A stretch of 12,596 bases of DNA from assembly GCA_030612345.1 (NCBI GenBank), contig JAUWOB010000009.1:1-12596 (forward strand), in the 5' to 3' direction. A program made the translations under genes and the position numbers. Of this stretch, positions 1 through 4,689 are shown in pieces (positions within the stretch are counted from its first letter, which is position 1; each line of letters starts with the position of its first letter). The stretch comes from Dehalococcoidia bacterium (GTDB lineage: Bacteria > Chloroflexota > Dehalococcoidia > GIF9 > AB-539-J10). The notes below the pieces were generated by a model. It saw only the letters and a list, made by a program, of their open reading frames with translations. It had not been told where the DNA came from and did not search any database.

Positions 1-304
1 CCGGGTCGGTGCTTACAAGACGAAGAAACACTGCATCTGCACCAAGTTCCTCACATCTCTTGGCCCATTTCACCGGGTCGGCTATCACATCTTTGAAAGG
101 CTGAGTTAGGTGTTCCGGCCAATCCTGAGGTTCCATATCAACAATCTCCAGAGCAAATCTGGCCGGATTAGGATTTGAGCCCTCATCGAAAAAGTGAAGA
201 GGGAGAATATTCTCTCCCCCAATCTTCAAGCTCTTCGCTCCCTTGCCGATGGTTACCTCTCTGACTACGCCGCTATATGCTTCAATTGGTGCTTTATATT
301 CCAT
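1..304 (-). CDS. cdhD: Acetyl-CoA decarbonylase/synthase delta subunit (corrinoid Fe-S protein small subunit), 5' part only
   Basis: Reading the minus strand from the ATG at 304 gives 101 codons without a stop to the window edge, so only the N-terminal part is here. The protein opens MEYKAPIEAYSGVVREVTIG, followed by a GGENILPLHFFDEG stretch (about residues 29-42), then ALEIVDMEPQDWPE and a segment ending GADAVFLRL. This pattern is typical of the CdhD/AcsD N-terminus. In this family the subunit forms, with the gamma subunit, the corrinoid iron-sulfur protein that carries the methyl group from methyltetrahydrofolate to acetyl-CoA synthase. A GGAGG ribosome binding site sits 7 bases before the ATG. 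It lies 107 bases downstream of acsE on the same strand and is probably co-transcribed with it. The family call is from remembered motifs; the full length is unknown. Confidence 0.88.
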   Translation of the reverse strand, partial: MEYKAPIEAYSGVVREVTIGKGAKSLKIGGENILPLHFFDEGSNPNPARFALEIVDMEPQDWPEHLTQPFKDVIADPVKWAKRCEELGADAVFLRLVSTDP

Positions 305-328
305 TCGTTACCCTCCTTAGCGTCCGAA

Positions 329-340
329 TGTCATCTGACA
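329..340. repeat. Short perfect inverted repeat TGTCA-TC-TGACA
   Basis: Two 5-base arms with a 2-base centre, lying between the acsE stop and the cdhD ribosome binding site. The TGTCA arm recurs at the start of the larger hairpin element at 348-402, so both may belong to one intergenic repeat unit. This is a direct reading of the sequence; no function can be assigned. Confidence 0.45.
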
Positions 341-347
341 ACCTGCC

Positions 348-402
348 TGTCATTCTGAGCGCAGCGGACAGTCCAGACCCTTCGCTCGTGCTCAGGCTGA
401 CA
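348..402. repeat. Imperfect inverted-repeat element (REP-like) between acsE and cdhD
   Basis: The left arm TGTCATTCTGAGC (348-360) pairs with the right arm GCTCAGGCTGACA (390-402) with two mismatches, giving a 13-base stem around a 29-base centre. The first bases inside the left arm (GCAGCG) are followed near the right arm by TTCGCTCGTG, which may extend the pairing. Elements beginning TGTCATTCTGAGCG-AGCG are, as I remember, dispersed intergenic repeats in several bacterial genomes, including Chloroflexota. In the acsE-cdhD transcript it would fold as a hairpin in the spacer, where it could stabilise or attenuate the message. Copy number cannot be judged from one window. Confidence 0.6.
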
Positions 403-411
403 AACTGAATG

Positions 412-1299
412 TTAGCTCTCAAGCCAGGCATCGGAGTACAAGGTTTCTCCCATAAGAACCTTGGCCGTCTTGACATACTCAACCTGCTTTTGAGCTAGAC
501 CGGAAAGGTCTATGTCTTGTCCCTCCATGGCCTTCTGGATGAGTTCCACAATCTGCGGCATCTCTCCCCTGTTCAGGCGCATAAGCTCCTCATCGAGAGG
601 ATCCGCGATGGCGGAATAGAGCCCGTTTCTCCCCAGCATAGCCATGTAGGCGCGGTTGATAATCGGCCTGAGTTCAGCGGGCACTCCATTAGATACATTG
701 GAAAGCCCTACAGTTGATTTGATCTCGGGCAGAACGTCCTGGAGTATCTTTATGAATTCCAGGCAGACTACCGCGAACCTCTGCCCTTCGCCAGCGGTAC
801 TGACCGGAAGAATTATGGGGTCGCCCCAGATGTCTTCGTTGGGAATCCCCAATTCGTTGGCATAGGCCACCGTGTCCATAATGCTCTCTATCTTAGCATC
901 GACATCCGGAGGCATCCCCTTATCCGTCATTACCGAAAGCACAACGTCGCAGCTATACTTCTTCGCTAGGGGAAGCATCTGCTCCTTGGACTCAGTCTTT
1001 CCTGACGCAGAGTTGAGCAGGGGCCTCTTCAGGCATGCCTTGAGCCCTGCCTCCATAGCTACAGGATTCATAGTATCTATAGATAACGGCAAATCGGTAA
1101 CCTCTTGAACTGCGCTCACAAGCCATTGCATGTTCTCTTCGGGGTCTCTCTTCATGGGGCCGACATTCAAGTCGATATAGTCAGCGCCGGCTTTGGTTTG
1201 GGCTTTAGCTAAGTCCTGGATGACCTTCTTGTCTCTCTCCTTTATCGCTGTGGAAACTGCCTGGGCTATGACATGTATGTTCTCGCCGATGATGAGCAT
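412..1299 (-). CDS. acsE: 5-methyltetrahydrofolate:corrinoid/iron-sulfur protein methyltransferase
   Basis: A 295-residue pterin-binding TIM-barrel protein that moves the methyl group of methyltetrahydrofolate onto the cobalt of the corrinoid iron-sulfur protein, in the cytoplasmic methyl branch of the Wood-Ljungdahl pathway. It opens MLIIGENIHV, followed by GADYIDLNVGP (38-48). The residues known to contact the pterin in the Moorella enzyme have clear counterparts: D75 in LSIDT, N96 in LLNSAS and D160 in WGDP. A GLSNVSNG loop at 198-205 carries the conserved late asparagine. The Moorella enzyme is about 262 residues, so roughly 30 C-terminal residues are extra. The start ATG at 1299 has a GGAGG about 9 bases upstream and a strong promoter at 1348-1376. 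The next gene downstream encodes a subunit of its partner protein, which supports the call. Confidence 0.95.
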   Translation of the reverse strand: MLIIGENIHVIAQAVSTAIKERDKKVIQDLAKAQTKAGADYIDLNVGPMKRDPEENMQWLVSAVQEVTDLPLSIDTMNPVAMEAGLKACLKRPLLNSASGKTESKEQMLPLAKKYSCDVVLSVMTDKGMPPDVDAKIESIMDTVAYANELGIPNEDIWGDPIILPVSTAGEGQRFAVVCLEFIKILQDVLPEIKSTVGLSNVSNGVPAELRPIINRAYMAMLGRNGLYSAIADPLDEELMRLNRGEMPQIVELIQKAMEGQDIDLSGLAQKQVEYVKTAKVLMGETLYSDAWLES

Positions 1300-1347
1300 A
1301 GCGACTACCTCCGATGCGTAGGTTCAGTATCGTGAAGAAACCACAGC

Positions 1348-1376
1348 AATATAGCAGGGAAAAAGGTGTTTGTCAA
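1348..1376 (-). promoter_or_regulatory. Sigma-70-type promoter for acsE
   Basis: On the minus strand a perfect -35 TTGACA (1376-1371) is followed after 17 bases by TATATT (1353-1348). TG one base before the -10 makes it an extended -10. Transcription would begin near 1341, leaving a leader of about 42 bases before acsE. No alternative of similar quality is visible nearby. Confidence 0.75.
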
Positions 1377-1384
1377 ACTCACTT

Positions 1385-1396
1385 GTAGGCCCCTAC
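1385..1396. repeat. Short inverted repeat GTAGG-CC-CCTAC between divergent promoters
   Basis: Two perfect 5-base arms around CC, lying just upstream of the acsE -35 element and about 70 bases upstream of the dnaJ-like gene's -35. The position would suit an operator, but a 5-base palindrome is common by chance and I recognise no regulator for it. Confidence 0.3.
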
Positions 1397-1464
1397 GACG
1401 TTTTCATCGGGGGCATCGAGTATAGTGTGTAGTTCCTGTCACCAGGGAAAGAACCTAGGACTGG

Positions 1465-1494
1465 TTAACACTGATGTCGCCGTCCTGCTATAAT
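1465..1494 (+). promoter_or_regulatory. Sigma-70-type promoter for the J-domain gene
   Basis: TTAACA (1465-1470, 5 of 6 matches to the -35 consensus) is followed after 18 bases by a perfect TATAAT (1489-1494). TGC directly before it forms an extended -10. Transcription would start near 1501, about 75 bases before the ATG at 1576. The direct repeat TTGAGG-N6-TTGAGG (1506-1511 and 1518-1523) falls just inside the transcript. No CIRCE element is present. Confidence 0.75.
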
Positions 1495-1575
1495 TCTCGT
1501 GACTATTGAGGCACGACTTGAGGACAAGAGCTTTCCACCTCTGCCGGAGCAAGCTTCCACTCCCGCCAGGCTCAG

Positions 1576-2238
1576 ATGGCTAAGGACTACTACAAGATCT
1601 TAGGTGTACCGGCGAATGCTTCAGATGGCGACATCAAGAAGGCCTATCGGAAGCTGGCCATGCAGTATCACCCTGATCGGAACCCCCAACAGCAGACATG
1701 GGCTAATGAGAAATTCAAGGAGATAAACGAGGCTTATGCAGTTCTGGGGGATCCTCATAAAAGAAGCCAATACGATCGATTTGGCACTGTAGGGGGCATA
1801 GGCGACATCTTCAACAGCCCCTTCACCAGAACCACATTTCAGGAGATGATGAGGGATCTTGGCGGTGCCAGCCTCAGGTTTGATTTTCTGGACGATATAT
1901 TTGGCGATGTCATGAAGGGCACAAATCCCTCCTTCTCCTTCAGAAGCTTTGGTGGCAGGCCCGGAAGAGCGATATTCGAGGCGCAGCCAGGGCAGGAAAT
2001 CAACCTGGATGATATATTGGGCCACGTTCGCAGGCCTGAGAACATCCATTGCGAGCTGGCAGTCAGCCAGCTACAAGCCTCGCGGGGGGTAACCAAGGTA
2101 TTGAAGAGACGAGGGAAAAGGCTGGAGGTGAAGATTCCCGCCGGTGTGACCACGGGCAGCGTGGTGAGATTGAGAAATGCCCGCCAGATAAGCGATGGCC
2201 TGCCTGGGGATATACTGATCAAAGTTATAGTCAGGTAA
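1576..2238 (+). CDS. Short J-domain co-chaperone (DnaJ/CbpA-like, single C-terminal domain)
   Basis: A 220-residue Hsp40-type protein. Residues 3-68 are a J domain with the HPD tripeptide at 32-34 (YHPDRNP), the part that stimulates the ATPase of DnaK. Residues 69-150 are a Gly/Phe-rich linker with repeated FG and GG steps. Residues about 155-220 look like one substrate-binding C-terminal domain ([18 protein letters not shown], then [12 protein letters not shown]). There is no CXXCXGXG zinc-binding region, so it is class II-like. It is clearly shorter than DnaJ (about 370) or CbpA (about 300) because it seems to carry one C-terminal beta domain rather than two. The ribosome binding site is weak (AGG at 1568-1570), but the strong promoter upstream and the J domain beginning at residue 3 support this start. 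No dnaK or grpE is in the window. Confidence 0.88.
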   Translation: MAKDYYKILGVPANASDGDIKKAYRKLAMQYHPDRNPQQQTWANEKFKEINEAYAVLGDPHKRSQYDRFGTVGGIGDIFNSPFTRTTFQEMMRDLGGASLRFDFLDDIFGDVMKGTNPSFSFRSFGGRPGRAIFEAQPGQEINLDDILGHVRRPENIHCELAVSQLQASRGVTKVLKRRGKRLEVKIPAGVTTGSVVRLRNARQISDGLPGDILIKVIVR

Positions 2239-2271
2239 GCCCGGACTTGCACAGCAACAGGGCAAACGATT

Positions 2272-2364
2272 ATGTATCGCACAACACCGGTGTTAATGGT
2301 GTACCAAGAGAAGCATGCTCAAAGAGGATTAGAGACCCTGGGAGATCTCAGAGTGGGTCGGTAA
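2272..2364 (+). CDS. Possible 30-residue leader peptide overlapping the hydrolase start
   Basis: An ATG at 2272 opens a 30-codon frame (MYRTTPVLMVYQ to GDLRVGR) whose TAA overlaps the ATG of the hydrolase gene as TAATG. Such an overlap can couple translation of two genes, and the hydrolase has no clear ribosome binding site of its own. I recognise no family and see no good ribosome binding site for this frame. It could equally be chance. It is also in frame with the J-domain gene after that gene's stop. Confidence 0.2.
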   Translation: MYRTTPVLMVYQEKHAQRGLETLGDLRVGR

Positions 2365-2999
2365 TGAAGGAAATAGCAGTGAGCTTTGTATCCGGCGAGC
2401 TCTTACTGGAAGGAATGCTGGCTATACCTGAAGGGACCGGACCCTTCCCAGGGGTGATTCTTTGTCATCCCCATCCCCTCTACGGTGGTAACATGGATAA
2501 CAATGTGGTTTGCAGCCTGTCTGAAGCACTGACAAGTGCACCGCTTGCTTCATTCAGGTTTAACTTCCGCGGAGTAGGTGGGAGCCAGGGGGAATTTGCT
2601 CACGGTATAGGTGAGCGCGACGATGTCAAAGCGGCCATTTCCTTTGTAAGCGCATTGCAGGAGGTTCATCCCGGGAGAATCGGGCTTGCTGGCTATTCGG
2701 CTGGCGCCGGTTTCGCCCTTCCCATCGGCTCCGATGATGCGCGCATTAAGGCTCTGGCTGCCGTCTCCCCTCCCTTGGCCATGTTCGACTTCGATTTCCT
2801 CAATGGCTGCCTCAAGCCAAAGCTTCTTCTCCTGGGAAGCAGGGATAATCTTATACCGGCTCACCGGTTCCTTGAGTTCTGTCGGAATCTTCCTGAGCCC
2901 AAGGAGTACGAGACGATGGCAGGGGCAGACCACTTCTGGCGGGGATATGAAGCTGGCCTGGCTGCCAGAGTGGCTGCCTTCTTCACCGGAGTATTATGA
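2364..2999 (+). CDS. Small alpha/beta hydrolase (COG2945-like)
   Basis: A 211-residue cytoplasmic alpha/beta-fold hydrolase; the substrate is unknown, most likely an ester or similar bond. HPHPLYGGNMDNNVV (35-49) supplies the oxyanion-hole segment seen in this family. SFRFNFRGVGGSQG (63-76) follows, and the nucleophile elbow is GYSAG with S112. D161 in GSRDNLIP and H190 in GADHFW complete a Ser-Asp-His triad. No signal peptide is seen. The frame stays open upstream to 2049, but that part overlaps the J-domain gene and does not resemble the family, while the fold begins with MKEIAVSF at 2364. The gene lies 125 bases after the J-domain gene and is probably on the same transcript. A small dienelactone-hydrolase-like or acetyl-esterase role is possible, but nothing in the sequence decides it. 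Confidence 0.85.
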   Translation: MKEIAVSFVSGELLLEGMLAIPEGTGPFPGVILCHPHPLYGGNMDNNVVCSLSEALTSAPLASFRFNFRGVGGSQGEFAHGIGERDDVKAAISFVSALQEVHPGRIGLAGYSAGAGFALPIGSDDARIKALAAVSPPLAMFDFDFLNGCLKPKLLLLGSRDNLIPAHRFLEFCRNLPEPKEYETMAGADHFWRGYEAGLAARVAAFFTGVL

Positions 3000-3102
3000 T
3001 CCCAGGCCTGCCTTCTTATAGCACTCCCTCCCTCGAGAAGTGAACCCTTCCCGCCCGATTACAGAGGGGGGTTTGCACACGCCACACATTAGTGATACTA
3101 TT

Positions 3103-3123
3103 GGGGACTGCACCCGTGCATCC
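3103..3123 (+). terminator. Possible hairpin after the hydrolase gene
   Basis: TGCAC-CC-GTGCA (3109-3120) is flanked by GGA and TCC, which can extend the stem past a one-base bulge. It lies about 105 bases after the hydrolase stop in the 190-base gap before the MFS gene. No T-run follows, so it may be a weak terminator or only a processing hairpin. I see no convincing promoter for the MFS gene in this gap. Confidence 0.25.
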
Positions 3124-3189
3124 ACACTTACAGAGCTTTTCAGCAACGGACTCCTCTGCCAAACTACCAACTATAGAGACTTGCGTGCC

Positions 3190-4506
3190 ATGCGTCTAAA
3201 GCTGCATTGGAAGCCGCGCAGAGTATTCTATGGGTGGTGGATTGTTGGCGCATGCTTCCTTATTTCGCTATACGCGGGCGGAGTCATCTTCTATGGGTTC
3301 ACCGCCATCATTGAACCGCTCGCCAACGAGTTTGGTTGGAGCTATGCACAGATTTCACTTGCCGCCTCGCTACGTGGCCTGGAGATGGGCCTTCTTGCGC
3401 CGTTGGTGGGCATGCTTGTGGACCGCCTGGGTCCAAGAAGACTGCTAATCGGCGGAGTCATTACCACATGTCTGGGGCTGACGGTCTTGAGCCGTACTAC
3501 CTCGCTGGCTGTCTTCTACGGAGCCTTCGTAATACTGGCTATAGGCATGAGTGCCTGCAGCAGCACAGTGCTGATGACAGCGGTTGCTAACTGGTTCCGA
3601 AGAAGAATAGGCATGGCCATGGGCATTATGATTTGTGGCTATGGATTCAGCGGCCTGCTGGTCCCGGTTATAGCTAATCTCGTTGATATCTATGAGTGGC
3701 GGTTGGCCATAGCCATCCTTGCCGCCGGCATGCTGGCCATCTGCCTGCCGCTCGCCCTTTTGGTCCGGCATAAGCCTGAACACTATGGCTATCATCCAGA
3801 TGGTGAAGTGGAAAATCCCGGGACATCACAAGACATTCTCGTTCAAACAGAAACTGCCGAACTGCATGTTGGAACTAAGCAGGCTCTAAAGAGCCGCATC
3901 TTCTGGCACATAACGCTGGCACTGCTCTGCCAGGCGATGATAGTGAGTTCCGTGGTTACACACGTAATGCCCTATCTCAGCAGCATCGGCATCGCTAGGG
4001 CCAGTTCCAGCCTGATAGCGATGGTTATCCCGCTGGCAAGCATCGCCGGTCGCCTCGGCCTCGGCTGGCTTGGAGATAGACTTGACAAGAGACGGGTAAT
4101 AGCCGGGGCCCTTGCCATGATCTGCGGGGGCCTGCTCTGCTTTGCATTTGCTGCCTCTGGAGCTCTGTGGCTGATTGTGCCTTTCCTCATCCTTTTCGGT
4201 GTTGGCTACGGAGGCAACAATACGTTGAGGGCCTCTGTGATAAGGGAGTTCTTCGGCAGAAGCAATTTCGGAGCCATTCACGGCTTCATGATAGGCACGA
4301 TGGCAGTGGGAGGCATAGCCGGCCCGCCCCTGGCCGGATGGGTATTTGATAACTGGGATAGTTACCAGCCCATATGGTTTGTCTTCGCCGGCCTCGCTAT
4401 CGTCGCTATACTGGTGGTGGTCACGACCCCGCCGTTGACGCCCCAGTCCGGCCAGTTGACAAGCCGTGACCGTGGGACTCTCATGAACGGTCTCGGAGCC
4501 AGGTAG
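3190..4506 (+). CDS. MFS transporter, oxalate/formate-antiporter or monocarboxylate-transporter-like
   Basis: A 438-residue inner-membrane permease with about 12 hydrophobic segments and a central cytoplasmic loop at roughly 195-235. The signature motif A occurs twice, as expected for two six-helix halves: GMLVDRLGPRR (74-84) and GRLGLGWLGDRLDKRR (287-302). ANWFRRRIGMAMGI (133-146) and an HYGYHPDGE segment at the start of the central loop are features I associate with the carboxylate-transporting branch. The cargo is probably a small organic acid anion, but this is inference. The frame is open from a GTG at 3040; those extra 50 residues are polar and unlike a transporter N-terminus, so I prefer the ATG at 3190, just before the RRVFYGWWIV entry into helix 1. 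Its ribosome binding site is poor. Confidence 0.87.
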   Translation: MRLKLHWKPRRVFYGWWIVGACFLISLYAGGVIFYGFTAIIEPLANEFGWSYAQISLAASLRGLEMGLLAPLVGMLVDRLGPRRLLIGGVITTCLGLTVLSRTTSLAVFYGAFVILAIGMSACSSTVLMTAVANWFRRRIGMAMGIMICGYGFSGLLVPVIANLVDIYEWRLAIAILAAGMLAICLPLALLVRHKPEHYGYHPDGEVENPGTSQDILVQTETAELHVGTKQALKSRIFWHITLALLCQAMIVSSVVTHVMPYLSSIGIARASSSLIAMVIPLASIAGRLGLGWLGDRLDKRRVIAGALAMICGGLLCFAFAASGALWLIVPFLILFGVGYGGNNTLRASVIREFFGRSNFGAIHGFMIGTMAVGGIAGPPLAGWVFDNWDSYQPIWFVFAGLAIVAILVVVTTPPLTPQSGQLTSRDRGTLMNGLGAR

Positions 4507-4592
4507 ACAAATCAACTCAGCCTGTCGTGACCCCACCCAGAAAGCGCCGCAGGCAAAGCGCCACTATTCAAATCACCAAGGAATGGCTCAGC

Positions 4593-4627
4593 AACTGCCT
4601 GACCACCCTGCGCTATTCTTGGCAGTT
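4593..4627 (+). terminator. Possible hairpin downstream of the MFS gene
   Basis: AACTGCC (4593-4599) and GGCAGTT (4621-4627) are perfect 7-base inverted arms with a 21-base loop, in the 183-base gap between the convergent MFS and lamin-tail genes. The long loop and missing T-run make it a weak terminator candidate. The rest of the gap holds only the small inverted repeat at 4664-4677 and a duplicated AAAGCGCC. Confidence 0.3.
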
Positions 4628-4663
4628 AAGGGACCAGATCGGCCATGTGTGGAGTCCGCGAGA

Positions 4664-4677
4664 TAGAAGCACTTCTA
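4664..4677 (-). terminator. Small inverted repeat after the lamin-tail gene
   Basis: TAGAAG-CA-CTTCTA is a perfect 6-base inverted repeat starting 12 bases beyond the minus-strand stop codon at 4690. The stem is AT-rich and no T-run follows on the minus strand, so terminator function is uncertain. Confidence 0.25.
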
Positions 4678-4689
4678 GTATTCACCTCG

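Noticed and set aside
2049..2363. Upstream extension of the alpha/beta hydrolase frame
   Set aside because: It overlaps the conserved C-terminal domain of the J protein and reads as an unstructured shadow; the fold starts at 2364.
3040..3189. 50-codon upstream extension of the MFS gene from GTG
   Set aside because: Polar, no ribosome binding site, and contains the hairpin at 3103-3123; transporter N-termini of this type begin shortly before helix 1.
3886..4536. 216-codon minus-strand frame over the MFS gene
   Set aside because: Antisense shadow of a clear transporter gene; its translation is low-complexity polar sequence with no recognisable domain.
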